DNA of 32,912 nucleotides from Methylocystaceae bacterium. GTDB lineage: Bacteria; Pseudomonadota; Alphaproteobacteria; Rhodospirillales; Terasakiellaceae. The stretch spans positions 1 through 32,912 of the forward strand of contig JABXIC010000019.1 in NCBI GenBank assembly GCA_013373265.1, written 5' to 3'. Shown here in pieces: positions 9,854 through 18,137 of the stretch (position 1 is the stretch's first letter; each line of letters begins with the position of its first letter). A model generated the notes under the pieces. The model did not search any database and was not told the origin of the DNA. It saw only the letters and a list, made by a program, of their open reading frames with translations. Both the position numbers and the translations under genes were made by a program.

Positions 9854-10057
9854 TTAAGCCCTTCCTTTAAAATCAAAGCCGGCATCTTCAATAGCTTCTT
9901 CAATGGCGCTTTCATCATCAAAACCGGAAACGATGACTTTTTTTGCGGCCAAATCAACTTCGATTTCTGCACTGTCTTTAACAGATTTAAGAGCATTTGT
10001 GACGGCCTGTGCACAATGGCTGCATGTCATGCCGTCAACAATGTAAGTGGTAGACAT
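9854..10057 (-). CDS. copZ: Copper chaperone, heavy-metal-associated (HMA) domain protein
   Basis: A 67-residue single ferredoxin-like HMA domain that binds Cu(I) through Cys12 and Cys15 in GMTCSHC and hands it to CopA in the cytoplasm. The track ORF starts at 10150, but ATG 10057 gives the compact domain from MSTTYIVDGMTCSHC and has a strong AAGGAGAAATAGA leader; upstream codons overlap the preceding gene's end. It lies 11 bases after the deacetylase-family gene and 5 bases before the GDT1 gene. The symbol follows the copA/cueR context; the call as a copper (not mercury or zinc) chaperone rests on that context. Confidence 0.92.
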   Translation of the reverse strand: MSTTYIVDGMTCSHCAQAVTNALKSVKDSAEIEVDLAAKKVIVSGFDDESAIEEAIEDAGFDFKGRA

Positions 10058-10068
10058 TCTATTTCTCC

Positions 10069-11268
10069 TTAACTGAGACCTTGGTTTTTTAAAACGATTT
10101 GGCTTATGGGCACAAGGATAAAACCCTTGCTTTGCGCGGTAGGCAACCATTCTTGTAAGGCTGCAATTGTCCCATCACGGGGATGGCCGATGCCGACAGC
10201 AAAACCGGAGCGACGAGAAACTTTTTCCAATAAGCTTAATTGTTTGAGCACAGCGTCCTTTTCATTCACGTTATCCAAAAAGACGTTGCGTTCTGCAAAA
10301 GGCACCCCTTCGAGACCCGCGATTTTAGCACCGATGGATTTTGGGTTGGTGCGGGAATCTAAAAACAGCATTTCACGATTGCGTAGCTCTGACATGAGCG
10401 CTTTCATCACCGTGTCGTCTGTGGTGGCACGACTGCCCATATGATTATTAACCCCCACATAACCGCTAAAACGTTCCAAGTTCCAATGAATGCGATCTTT
10501 CAGATCTTCTGCGGCTAAATGGGTGTTTAAGTTGTTGGGACCTGCGTCAATTTTTGCATTGAGCGGTTCCATGGGGAGATGCACCAACAATTCATGGCCA
10601 TTTGCACGCGCCCTCCCCGTTTGTTTTTTTAAATCTTTGGCATAAGGGATAAAAGCCATGGTCATAGGGCCGGACAAGGCAATCGCGCGTGCGGTGCGTT
10701 TTCGATCCAGACCGAGATCATCTATCACCAGCGCAATCATGGGGGTATCTTTGGGGACATCCATCTTGAGCGCATATTGCATCCAGCGTGGTTGTTGATG
10801 CTCAATTGTTGGAGGTGGTGTTTTTTCCGGCGCGGGGTCAGGTGTGCTGACTTTTGTCGCTGTTTTTGTGGGGGTATAGATGTCTTGAGGTAAGGCTTCT
10901 TCATAAACAGTAGGTGGTGCAACCGGTTTTGCAGATATTTCAACTGAATTTAATCGCGGTGTGACGCTTGCAGGCGGTGGCACCTGTTTTTTCTTAAGCG
11001 GTTGTTTAGGCTTAAGTTCTTGAATGGTTTCATCGACTTCTGCTTCTTTGGCAGCTAAGATCAAGGGGGCATCCGGCAGACGGATCATTTCTGGCGGCTT
11101 GGCGTGGTTTTTGTACCAGGGCTTGGCTTCTTTATGATCCGATGCGGTTTGGTTTGAGCCAGACGTGTTTGCCAGATGTGCAGCGCCATAGGCCAGTGCG
11201 CCGATCACGGCGGCAACAACGATGACAAGCGTTTTATTGACTTTCTTGTGTTTAACTGGCTTTGCCAC
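10069..11268 (-). CDS. Divergent polysaccharide deacetylase family protein (YibQ-like), membrane anchored
   Basis: Encodes 399 residues. A basic N-terminus and one membrane helix (about residues 13-33) are followed by a long Pro/Lys/Thr-rich linker (to about residue 165) and a C-terminal divergent polysaccharide deacetylase domain. The domain begins PMIALVIDDLGLDRKRT and includes MAFIPYAKDL, HELLVHLPMEP, GVNNHMGSRAT, LFLDSRTNPKS and FAVGIGHPRDGTI. The topology suggests a periplasmic domain reaching towards the cell wall. Family members commonly sit beside envC/ctpA-like envelope genes, and their activity is largely undefined, so no substrate is claimed. Here it lies 3 bases after cueR and 11 before copZ, as a member of the copper operon, which is unexpected. 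Confidence 0.87.
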   Translation of the reverse strand: MAKPVKHKKVNKTLVIVVAAVIGALAYGAAHLANTSGSNQTASDHKEAKPWYKNHAKPPEMIRLPDAPLILAAKEAEVDETIQELKPKQPLKKKQVPPPASVTPRLNSVEISAKPVAPPTVYEEALPQDIYTPTKTATKVSTPDPAPEKTPPPTIEHQQPRWMQYALKMDVPKDTPMIALVIDDLGLDRKRTARAIALSGPMTMAFIPYAKDLKKQTGRARANGHELLVHLPMEPLNAKIDAGPNNLNTHLAAEDLKDRIHWNLERFSGYVGVNNHMGSRATTDDTVMKALMSELRNREMLFLDSRTNPKSIGAKIAGLEGVPFAERNVFLDNVNEKDAVLKQLSLLEKVSRRSGFAVGIGHPRDGTIAALQEWLPTAQSKGFILVPISQIVLKNQGLS

Positions 11269-11271
11269 GCT

Positions 11272-11664
11272 TTAGGTATCCTTGGCAAAATTGTTCAGGA
11301 TGGGACAGTCAGGTCGATCATCGCCATGACAGCAATCGACAAGGTTTTTAAGGGTATCACGTATGCCTTGCAGTTCCTGAATGCGGGTTTCAACTTCTTC
11401 AATATGGCGTTTTGCCAGATCACGCACATCACGGCTGGCGCGGTTTTTATCCTGCCAGAGTTCCAGAAGATTGCCGACATCTTTCAGTGGAAAGCCCATT
11501 TTGCGCGCACTTTGGATGAATTTAAGGATATCAACATCCTTGTCGCTATAATCGCGATATCCATTGGGGGCACGCGCAGGTTCCGGCATCAAATTGATGC
11601 TTTCGTAATAACGAATTGTTTTTGCCGTTACGCCTGTGAGTTTTGAAACTTTAGAGATGTTCAT
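11272..11664 (-). CDS. cueR: Cu(I)-responsive MerR-family regulator CueR
   Basis: Copper-sensing transcription activator. The N-terminal MerR helix-turn-helix (MNISKVSKLTGVTAKTIRYYESI) is followed by a dimer coiled coil and a C-terminal metal loop, CCHGDDRPDC. Cys112 and Cys120 match the Cu(I) ligands of E. coli CueR in number and spacing, and Ser77, typical of monovalent-metal sensors, is present (NRASRDV). The extra C-terminal CC seen in some CueRs is absent. ATG 11664 is chosen (130 residues): it overlaps the copA stop as ATGA, suggesting translational coupling; the track start at 11679 adds five residues. It is downstream of copA rather than divergent from it, so it lies inside its own target operon. 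Confidence 0.94.
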   Translation of the reverse strand: MNISKVSKLTGVTAKTIRYYESINLMPEPARAPNGYRDYSDKDVDILKFIQSARKMGFPLKDVGNLLELWQDKNRASRDVRDLAKRHIEEVETRIQELQGIRDTLKNLVDCCHGDDRPDCPILNNFAKDT

Positions 11665-13778
11665 GGCTTTGGTTTCCATCTTTTAAGCAACAACGAATTG
11701 CTGACAACACTTACACTGCTTAATGCCATTGCACCACCTGCAATCATCGGATTTAGTAAACCAAATGCAGCCGCAGGCAGGGCAATCACATTGTAAATAA
11801 AGGCCCAAAACAGATTTTGCTGGATTTTGCGATAGGTTGCTTTTGAAATACTGATAGCTTGGGCAATCATCATCGGGTCAGAGCGCATTAAGGTCACGCC
11901 CGCACTGTGTACGGCTACATCGGACCCGCTTGCCATGGCAAAGCTGACATCGGCTGTGGCAAGGGCCGGACCGTCATTCACCCCATCACCAACCATTGCC
12001 AGAACTTGCCCGTCTTTTTTAAGGCGGGCAACATGGTCTGCTTTTTCATTGGGCAGCACTTGGGCAATAACCGTTTCGATACCGACTTCTTGTGCGACTT
12101 TTTGAGCGGTCTTTTCATTATCCCCACTCAACATAACAGATATTATACCTTGATCTTTCAATTGCTTAATGGCGGGAGTTGAAGTTTTCTTTAAAGTGTC
12201 TGCCAATCCAAAAAGACCAAGGATTTGATCCCCATCTTCTAACCAGACGACGGTCATGCCAGTGCTTTCCATCTCTTGTGCTTTTGCATCGAAGGATGAA
12301 AGGTCGTGTTTCATGTGGTTGCGATTACCCAAGCGATAGCTGGTTTTTTTAATCGTCCCTGAGATACCGTGACCGGGCGTTGCCTTGAAGTCATCAACCT
12401 CGAAAGTTTTCTTTGCCTCAAAGGCTTTTGCCAAAGAATGTTCGCTGCCCTTTTGTAAACTGGCGGCGATCTTGACCAATTTGGGGTCAAATTCAACCAG
12501 TTTGGGTCGGCCTTCGGTCAATGTGCCTGTTTTATCAAAGATGACAGTTGTGATTTTATGGGCGAGCTCAAGGGATTGCGCATCTTTGATCAAGATGCCG
12601 TGGCGTGCACCAACACCCGTTCCCGCCATAATCGCGGTGGGTGTGGCAAGACCAAGGGCGCAGGGACAGGCGATCACAAGCACGGTGATGGCGTTAATCA
12701 ATGCTTGATCCATGCTCGCCCCATGTAAGGACCACCCTATAAAGGTTGTCAATGCAATCAGGCAGACAATGGGGACAAAGATCGCGGCAATTTTATCGGC
12801 AAGCTTTTGAACAGGTGCTTTCGTGGCTTGTGCGCCTTGGATCATTTCAATGATTTTAGACAAGACGGTGGCTTTACCGACTGCTGTGGTCTTTATATGC
12901 AAGAGGCCGGATCCGTTGATTGCCCCACCTGTGACCTTGTCACCGGATACTTTGTGAAGAGGCAGACTTTCCCCAGTCAGCATTGATTCATCAATTTCGC
13001 TATCGCCTTTAATGATCACGCCATCAACGGGGATATGTTCACCGGGTTTGACTAAAATAACGTCGCCCATTCGGACTTGATCAATGGAAATGCTTTCTTC
13101 TGTATCGCCCTTAAGGCGTCTTGCCGTTTCCGGTCGTAGGTGCATGAGCGCACGAATGGCCTCTGTCACGCCGTGTTTTGCACGGTTTTCCAACCATTTA
13201 CCTACTAAGATCAAACAGGTGACTGCAGCGGCAGCTTCAAAGTACAGCATGCCAGTGCCTTTAGGCGACGCTATAAGCATGTATAGGCTAAGCCCATAGG
13301 CAGCGGTGGTCCCCATAGCAACCAACAGATCCATATTGCCTGTCAGCCCTTTTAAAGCGCCCCAAGCAGATCTGTAAAAGCGATGGATGGCAACAATTTG
13401 CACAGGCGTTGCCAAGGCAAGCTGAATCCAGCCGTTTAAATGCCAATCAAGACCAAAGGGTAAAGCCAGCATGGGCGCAACTAAAGGGGCTGTCAGAACA
13501 AGACACACGATAAGAACGGCCAATTCACCAGATGTTTTTGTGTGATCGGGTAAATCTTGATTGTCATTGGCGACTGTGGCTCCAAAACCAGCCTTTTCGA
13601 TTTTAACGATCAGGTCTTCTGGTTTGAGGCTGTTGTTGGTTAAAGTAACGTTCGCCTGTTCTGTGGCGAGGTTTACGCTGGCTTCTTCAACGCCATCCAT
13701 ACGATTGAGGACTTTTTCAATGCGTGATGAACAGGACGCACAGGTCATTCCGGTAATTTGAAATTTGTAGTGTGTCAT
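11661..13778 (-). CDS. copA: Cu(I)-translocating P-type ATPase CopA
   Basis: Pumps Cu(I) out of the cytoplasm using ATP. The 705 residues contain one N-terminal HMA domain with GMTCASC (Cys13, Cys16), then eight expected membrane helices. The actuator motif TGES is at 268-271, the transport motif CPC at 371-373, the phosphorylated Asp415 lies in DKTGTLT, and GDGVND is at 597-602. The usual SEHP of the nucleotide domain reads SEHS (445-448), losing the proline of the HP motif while keeping the histidine. The protein is slightly short, mostly in the nucleotide-binding domain. It is the first gene of the operon, with AAAGG before ATG and a CueR-type promoter just upstream; its stop overlaps cueR. 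Confidence 0.96.
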   Translation of the reverse strand: MTHYKFQITGMTCASCSSRIEKVLNRMDGVEEASVNLATEQANVTLTNNSLKPEDLIVKIEKAGFGATVANDNQDLPDHTKTSGELAVLIVCLVLTAPLVAPMLALPFGLDWHLNGWIQLALATPVQIVAIHRFYRSAWGALKGLTGNMDLLVAMGTTAAYGLSLYMLIASPKGTGMLYFEAAAAVTCLILVGKWLENRAKHGVTEAIRALMHLRPETARRLKGDTEESISIDQVRMGDVILVKPGEHIPVDGVIIKGDSEIDESMLTGESLPLHKVSGDKVTGGAINGSGLLHIKTTAVGKATVLSKIIEMIQGAQATKAPVQKLADKIAAIFVPIVCLIALTTFIGWSLHGASMDQALINAITVLVIACPCALGLATPTAIMAGTGVGARHGILIKDAQSLELAHKITTVIFDKTGTLTEGRPKLVEFDPKLVKIAASLQKGSEHSLAKAFEAKKTFEVDDFKATPGHGISGTIKKTSYRLGNRNHMKHDLSSFDAKAQEMESTGMTVVWLEDGDQILGLFGLADTLKKTSTPAIKQLKDQGIISVMLSGDNEKTAQKVAQEVGIETVIAQVLPNEKADHVARLKKDGQVLAMVGDGVNDGPALATADVSFAMASGSDVAVHSAGVTLMRSDPMMIAQAISISKATYRKIQQNLFWAFIYNVIALPAAAFGLLNPMIAGGAMALSSVSVVSNSLLLKRWKPKP

Positions 13779-13806
13779 GTTGTTATACCTTTCAGTCCAC
13801 TGGAAT

Positions 13807-13839
13807 GTTATATGGTCCTTCCAGTAAGGGCAAGGTCAA
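13807..13839 (-). promoter_or_regulatory. CueR-controlled copA promoter with operator dyad
   Basis: The minus strand reads TTGACC (13834-13839), then the dyad CCTTGCCCTTACTGGAAGG (13817-13835), then ATATAAC. The dyad halves CCTTGC and GGAAGG are 7 bases apart, and the layout closely follows the known E. coli copA promoter. A 19-base spacer gives CATATA as -10; TATAAC (13807-13812) would need 21. Stretched spacing is typical of MerR-family promoters. It lies about 30-60 bases before the copA ATG. Confidence 0.85.
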
Positions 13840-13869
13840 GGGGGGAAAATCGTTCTTGACGCATGGCTC

Positions 13870-13898
13870 TTGTCCTTGCATTCTGCGCTAAATATACG
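13870..13898 (+). promoter_or_regulatory. Candidate trpG promoter
   Basis: TTGTCC (13870-13875) and TATACG (13893-13898) are 17 bases apart, each matching four of six consensus bases, about 60 bases before trpG. A TTGACG at 13855-13860 is a second possible -35 without a good partner. A promoter is expected here because trpG is cut off from trpE by the opposing copper operon. Confidence 0.45.
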
Positions 13899-13906
13899 CA
13901 ACATCC

Positions 13907-13940
13907 GAAGTTAAAGTGATTTATAAAACGCTTCAACTTC
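13907..13940 (+). other. Stem-loop in the trpG leader
   Basis: GAAGTTAAAG and CTTCAACTTC pair at nine of ten positions around a 14-base loop, just after the predicted transcription start and 18 bases before the trpG ATG. No leader peptide with clustered Trp codons is visible, so classical attenuation is not supported. It may be an operator or a 5' stabiliser, or chance. Confidence 0.35.
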
Positions 13941-13958
13941 CAAGAATAAGTAATTGAA

Positions 13959-14537
13959 ATGTTTCTATTAATTGATAACTACGATAGCTTTACATATAAT
14001 CTGGTCCATTATTTTGGCGAATTGGGGGCCGATATTGTTGTGCGTCGTAACGATGTGTTAACGGTCGATGAAGCCATGGCGATGGATCCACAGGGAATTA
14101 TTTTATCCCCCGGTCCCTGTGATCCGGACCAAGCGGGCATCTGTCTCGGCTTGATTGAAAAAGCTGCGGGAAAGCTGCCGATTTTTGGGGTTTGCTTAGG
14201 CCATCAATCAATAGGTCAGGCCTTTGGTGGCAAGATTGTACGCGCCCCCGCCCCCATGCATGGCAAGGTGAGCGCGATAAATCATACAGGAAGCGGTGTT
14301 TTTGCAGACATCCCTGCCCCGTTAAACGTAACGCGTTATCATTCCCTAACCATTGACCCGAACAGCTTGCCCGATTGTTTGGAAGTCACGTCACAAAGCG
14401 ATGACGGGGTAATAATGGGTGTACAGCATAAAGAATATCCCATCCACGGGGTGCAGTTCCATCCGGAAAGCATCGCCTCTGAACATGGGCATAAACTTTT
14501 AGAAAACTTCCTTAATCTCGCAAAAGAACAGGGGTAA
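13959..14537 (+). CDS. trpG: Anthranilate synthase component II (glutamine amidotransferase)
   Basis: Supplies ammonia from glutamine to TrpE. The 192-residue class I amidotransferase starts [20 protein letters not shown]. It has the oxyanion loop [12 protein letters not shown], nucleophile Cys79 in GVCLGHQ, and His168/Glu170 in GVQFHPES. In many bacteria this subunit also serves PabB in folate synthesis; that is possible here but not shown. There is no strong Shine-Dalgarno sequence (AAGAATAAG lies 10-18 bases upstream). It leads the run trpG-trpD-trpC-moaC-moeA, with trpD 6 bases downstream. Confidence 0.95.
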   Translation: MFLLIDNYDSFTYNLVHYFGELGADIVVRRNDVLTVDEAMAMDPQGIILSPGPCDPDQAGICLGLIEKAAGKLPIFGVCLGHQSIGQAFGGKIVRAPAPMHGKVSAINHTGSGVFADIPAPLNVTRYHSLTIDPNSLPDCLEVTSQSDDGVIMGVQHKEYPIHGVQFHPESIASEHGHKLLENFLNLAKEQG

Positions 14538-14543
14538 CCGAAC

Positions 14544-15572
14544 ATGAGCGATTCAATGAAACTGATCATTAGTAAGTTGGCGGACGGTGGAACGCTATCT
14601 CAAGCAGAAGCAAAAGTCGCTTTTGATTGCATTATGGAAGGTGATGCCACGGCTGTTCAGATTGGTGCATTTGTTATGGCTATGCGTGTGCGCGGCGAAA
14701 CAGTTGCAGAAATCAGCGCCGGTGCCCAAACCATGCGTGAAAAAATGAAAAAGGTTAACGCCCCGGCGAATGCGATTGATATCGTTGGGACAGGTGGCGA
14801 TTCACGTGGCACCTACAATATCTCAACCGCGACAGCATTGGTTGTTGCCGGTGCAGGCGTACCCGTTGCCAAGCACGGTAGTAAAGCTGTGTCTTCCAAA
14901 TCAGGTGCTTCGGATGTCTTGACCAGTTTGGGTGTCAATATGGGGGCTGACATTGCAACGGTAGAAAAATCGATTGATCAGGCCGGGATCGGTTTTATGA
15001 TGGCCCCGCTTTATCATTCTGCCATGAAATATGTCGTCGAACCACGCCAACAACTTGGTATACGTACAATCTTTAATCTCTTGGGTCCGATGGCAAATCC
15101 GGCTGGGGTCAAACGCCAAATGACAGGTGTCTTTGCGAAAGAATGGGTCCGTCCTTTGGCGGAAGTTCTGGGCCGTTTGGGCAGTGAAAAGGTCTGGGTT
15201 GTTCATGGCTCTAACGGGATTGATGAATTAACCACAACGGGTGTGACCTATGTGGCGGAATATAGCGATAAAGGGATCAAGGAATTTGAAATTGACCCGC
15301 AAGATGCTGGCTTACCGCTTGCGCGCGATGAAGACCTGTTGGGTGGTGATTCATCTTATAACGCGGCTGCGATCAAGCGTGTGCTTGATGGCGAAATTGG
15401 CCCTTATCGCGATATTGTCCTTTTAAATTCCGCCGCTTCATTGATTGTGGCGGATAAAGTTGAAAATATTAAAGACGGTGTTTTAGTCGCGGCTGATTCG
15501 ATTGACAGCGGTAAGGCAAAAGCAGCCTTGCAAAAGCTTGTTGATATTACGAATGGAGCCTCCGGTGAGTGA
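14544..15572 (+). CDS. trpD: Anthranilate phosphoribosyltransferase
   Basis: Transfers phosphoribose from PRPP to anthranilate, second step of tryptophan synthesis. The 342 residues match the family. An N-terminal helical domain ([23 protein letters not shown]) precedes the PRPP/Mg loop [14 protein letters not shown] and the anthranilate-site block [17 protein letters not shown]. The conserved [12 protein letters not shown] and [10 protein letters not shown] follow. It begins 6 bases after trpG with AGGGG upstream. Its last codons overlap trpC by 8 bases. Confidence 0.97.
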   Translation: MSDSMKLIISKLADGGTLSQAEAKVAFDCIMEGDATAVQIGAFVMAMRVRGETVAEISAGAQTMREKMKKVNAPANAIDIVGTGGDSRGTYNISTATALVVAGAGVPVAKHGSKAVSSKSGASDVLTSLGVNMGADIATVEKSIDQAGIGFMMAPLYHSAMKYVVEPRQQLGIRTIFNLLGPMANPAGVKRQMTGVFAKEWVRPLAEVLGRLGSEKVWVVHGSNGIDELTTTGVTYVAEYSDKGIKEFEIDPQDAGLPLARDEDLLGGDSSYNAAAIKRVLDGEIGPYRDIVLLNSAASLIVADKVENIKDGVLVAADSIDSGKAKAALQKLVDITNGASGE

Positions 15573-16368
15573 TATTCTAGCTAAGATTTGTGATGATAAG
15601 CGCGATTACGTTGCCCATTGTAAAAAGCGCAAAGCACTCAGCGTTTTAGAGGTTGCGGCAAAACAAGCCAGCCGTCCGCGCGGTTTTTTAAATGCGCTGA
15701 AAGCCCGGGTGAAAATTGGTCAATATGGATTGATTGCTGAAATTAAAAAGGCGTCACCTTCTAAAGGTTTGATCCGACCTGATTTTCAACCCGTTGACAT
15801 TGCCAAAGCCTATGAGTTGGGCGGCGCGGCTTGTTTATCCGTTTTAACGGATCAGCCATATTTCCAAGGTGCGGATGAATATCTGGTGGTGGCGCGCAAT
15901 GCCGTTACCCTGCCGGTTTTGCGCAAAGACTTTATGGTTGATACTTATCAGGTCACTGAAGCACGCGCCTTAGGGGCAGATTGTATCTTGATTATCATGG
16001 CTGCATTGGATGATGCACAGGCTCAAGAAATTGAGGACGCGGCGCGTTCTTATGGGATGGATTGCTTGGTTGAAGTTCATAACGAAGAAGAAATGGACCG
16101 GGCCTTACTGTTGAAATCCAATCTTATTGGTATCAACAACCGTAATCTTAAAACGATGGAAATTAGTTTGGAAACCACAGAACGTTTGTCACGGATGGTG
16201 CCGCAGAATAAGACACTTGTTTGTGAAAGTGGTATTTTCACGCCAGAAGATTTGGCGCGCATGTCTAAAGTCAATGCTAATTGCTTTTTGGTTGGGGAAT
16301 CATTGATGCGTCAAGACGATGTGCAAGAAGCAACCAAAGCACTATTATCACAAAATACGGGGGCCTGA
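15565..16368 (+). CDS. trpC: Indole-3-glycerol phosphate synthase
   Basis: Closes the ring of carboxyphenylamino-deoxyribulose phosphate to give indole-3-glycerol phosphate. The GTG at 15565 is chosen: it has ATGGAG 6 bases upstream, gives 267 residues, and begins [16 protein letters not shown] as the family does. The track start at 15502 lies well inside trpD, and the ATG at 15553 is less well placed. Barrel motifs are [44 protein letters not shown] and VCESGI. The overlap with trpD implies translational coupling, and its TGA directly abuts the moaC ATG. TrpF is not in the window. Confidence 0.95.
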   Translation: MSDILAKICDDKRDYVAHCKKRKALSVLEVAAKQASRPRGFLNALKARVKIGQYGLIAEIKKASPSKGLIRPDFQPVDIAKAYELGGAACLSVLTDQPYFQGADEYLVVARNAVTLPVLRKDFMVDTYQVTEARALGADCILIIMAALDDAQAQEIEDAARSYGMDCLVEVHNEEEMDRALLLKSNLIGINNRNLKTMEISLETTERLSRMVPQNKTLVCESGIFTPEDLARMSKVNANCFLVGESLMRQDDVQEATKALLSQNTGA

Positions 16369-16848
16369 ATGAGTGATCAATTTACGCATATCGATAAAGA
16401 CGGTAATGCCGTTATGGTCGATGTTTCTGAAAAAGACATAACGGAGCGCACAGCAACGGCAAAAGCCAGCGTTCTTATGGAACCTGATACCTTGGCCCGC
16501 ATTATGGCGGGGACCCTAAAAAAAGGCGATGTGCTGTCTGTAGCGCAATTGGCCGGAATTATGGGGGCAAAAAAGACGCCGGATTTAATCCCGTTATGTC
16601 ATCCCTTGGCGCTTACGTCTGTTAAGGTTGAACTGACCTGCAATCCGGATCGACATGCCGTGGAGATTGAAGGGACCTGTAAACTCAAGGGCCGTACCGG
16701 TGTCGAAATGGAAGCCCTAACCGCTGTGTCCATTGCGGCCTTGACGGTTTATGATATGTGTAAAGCCATTGATAAGGCCATGACCATCACTGATGTGCGC
16801 CTGACCTATAAAGATGGTGGAAAATCAGGAAAGTTTGTAGCCTCATGA
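16369..16848 (+). CDS. moaC: Cyclic pyranopterin monophosphate synthase
   Basis: Acts with MoaA to turn GTP into cyclic pyranopterin monophosphate for molybdenum cofactor synthesis. The 159 residues include [16 protein letters not shown] and [23 protein letters not shown], both diagnostic, with the catalytic Lys expected in the DKAM region that follows. The ATG directly follows the trpC TGA (TGAATG) with GGGGG about 8 bases upstream. Its own stop overlaps moeA by four bases. The trpC-moaC-moeA arrangement is conserved in many alphaproteobacteria. Confidence 0.96.
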   Translation: MSDQFTHIDKDGNAVMVDVSEKDITERTATAKASVLMEPDTLARIMAGTLKKGDVLSVAQLAGIMGAKKTPDLIPLCHPLALTSVKVELTCNPDRHAVEIEGTCKLKGRTGVEMEALTAVSIAALTVYDMCKAIDKAMTITDVRLTYKDGGKSGKFVAS

Positions 16849-18065
16849 GCCTTCTCCCTATTGATCAAGCTTTTGCCAAAGTTAATGCAGGTATTTCTGC
16901 GTTATCAAGTGAACAAGTCTCTGTTGCACAGGCCTTGGGGCGTGTCTTGGCTGAAGATGTGGCCGCACGTTTAACCCAACCACCTTGCGCGGTTTCCTCT
17001 ATGGATGGATATGCGGTTCGCAGTGAAGATGTATTAACACAACCCGTAACCCTCACTTGCGTTGGGGAATCTCAGGCCGGAGGTGTGTTTGAAGCACCTG
17101 TGACAAAGGGCCAATGTGTGCGCATTTTTACTGGTGCCCCTATGCCATCAGGTAGCGATGCGGTGATCATGCAAGAAGATACCGAAGTCGCTGGCGATCA
17201 GGTGACATTTAAGGAAGTGGCCTTTGAAGGAAAATTTACCCGACGTGCGGGTCTCGATTTTAATGAAGGCGATGTCTTGCTTAAAGCCGGGCAATTATTA
17301 AGTGCGCGTGATATCGGCCTGTTATGTTCTATGAATGTCCCATGGGTGAAAGTCTATCGCCAACCCCGCGTTGCAATTTTAGCAACGGGGGATGAATTGG
17401 TGATGCCGGGGGAAGCTGTGCGCGAAAGCCAGATTATCAGCTCCAACACGTTAATGGTTGCGGCCATGGTAACGGCATTAGGTGGCGTGCCGATTAATTT
17501 GGGGATTGCCGGTGATACAGAAGAGTCTTTGCGCCAAACCCTTTCGGGACTGGATGGGGTGGATTTACTGGTGACCTCGGGAGGCATTTCCGTTGGGGAT
17601 TATGATCTGGTACGCAATGTCTTAGGGGAAGAAGGTTTGGACATAGACTTCTGGCAAGTGGCGGTCAAACCGGGCAAACCCTTTATGTTTGGTCATATTG
17701 GCGGCAAGCCGGTTATGGGGCTGCCGGGTAATCCGGTTTCGTCTTACATTCTTGCCTTTTTGTTTGTACGTCCCGCTTTGCGCAAAATGCAAGGCATGGC
17801 TTTTGAACAAGACGTTCCCGTCCGTGCGATTCTGGGGGCGGATGTTCCCAAAAATACGGTACGCCAAGAATATATGCGTGCGGTCTTTTCACGCGATGAT
17901 CAAGGTCGTTTGGTGGCAACACCCTATTTCAAACAAGACAGTGCTATGTTAGCGAACCTCGCCCATTGCGAAGGTTTTATCATCCGCCCGGTCCATGCAG
18001 AACCTTCACAAGCCGGGGAAGAATGTGATGCGATCTTCATTGGCGACAGTCATTTGACAATTTAG
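16845..18065 (+). CDS. moeA: Molybdopterin molybdenumtransferase
   Basis: Inserts molybdate into adenylylated molybdopterin, the last step of basic Mo-cofactor assembly. The 406 residues show the MoeA landmarks: [33 protein letters not shown], the MoCF-domain start [25 protein letters not shown] and [11 protein letters not shown], followed by a C-terminal beta domain. ATG overlaps the moaC stop as ATGA. It is the last gene before lexA. MogA/MoaB, which acts before it, is not in the window. Confidence 0.96.
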   Translation: MSLLPIDQAFAKVNAGISALSSEQVSVAQALGRVLAEDVAARLTQPPCAVSSMDGYAVRSEDVLTQPVTLTCVGESQAGGVFEAPVTKGQCVRIFTGAPMPSGSDAVIMQEDTEVAGDQVTFKEVAFEGKFTRRAGLDFNEGDVLLKAGQLLSARDIGLLCSMNVPWVKVYRQPRVAILATGDELVMPGEAVRESQIISSNTLMVAAMVTALGGVPINLGIAGDTEESLRQTLSGLDGVDLLVTSGGISVGDYDLVRNVLGEEGLDIDFWQVAVKPGKPFMFGHIGGKPVMGLPGNPVSSYILAFLFVRPALRKMQGMAFEQDVPVRAILGADVPKNTVRQEYMRAVFSRDDQGRLVATPYFKQDSAMLANLAHCEGFIIRPVHAEPSQAGEECDAIFIGDSHLTI

Positions 18066-18068
18066 TTT

Positions 18069-18125
18069 GTTCTTGACCTGTTTTCAGAACTAAAGTAGAA
18101 CATTATATATGTTTTACTTTTGTTC
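18069..18125. promoter_or_regulatory. lexA promoter with three LexA-box-like elements
   Basis: 18087-18101 is a perfect alphaproteobacterial LexA box, GAAC-TAAAGTA-GAAC (GTTC-N7-GTTC on the minus strand). It is flanked by GTTC-N7-GTTT at 18069-18083 and GTTT-N7-GTTC at 18111-18125, each with one degenerate half. TTGACC at 18073-18078 with TAGAAC 17 bases later would put the perfect box across the -10 region. The cluster points to tight autorepression of lexA. Confidence 0.82.
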
Positions 18126-18137
18126 TATGAGGGCGCC

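Noticed and set aside
11176-11646. 156-residue plus-strand ORF opposite cueR and the deacetylase gene start
   Set aside because: It spans two genes on the other strand whose identity is firm; no plausible domain or ribosome site.
13853-13866. GTTCTTGACGCATGG before trpG resembling a LexA half-site
   Set aside because: Only one GTTC half is present; the second half at N7 is ATGG, so it is not a LexA box.
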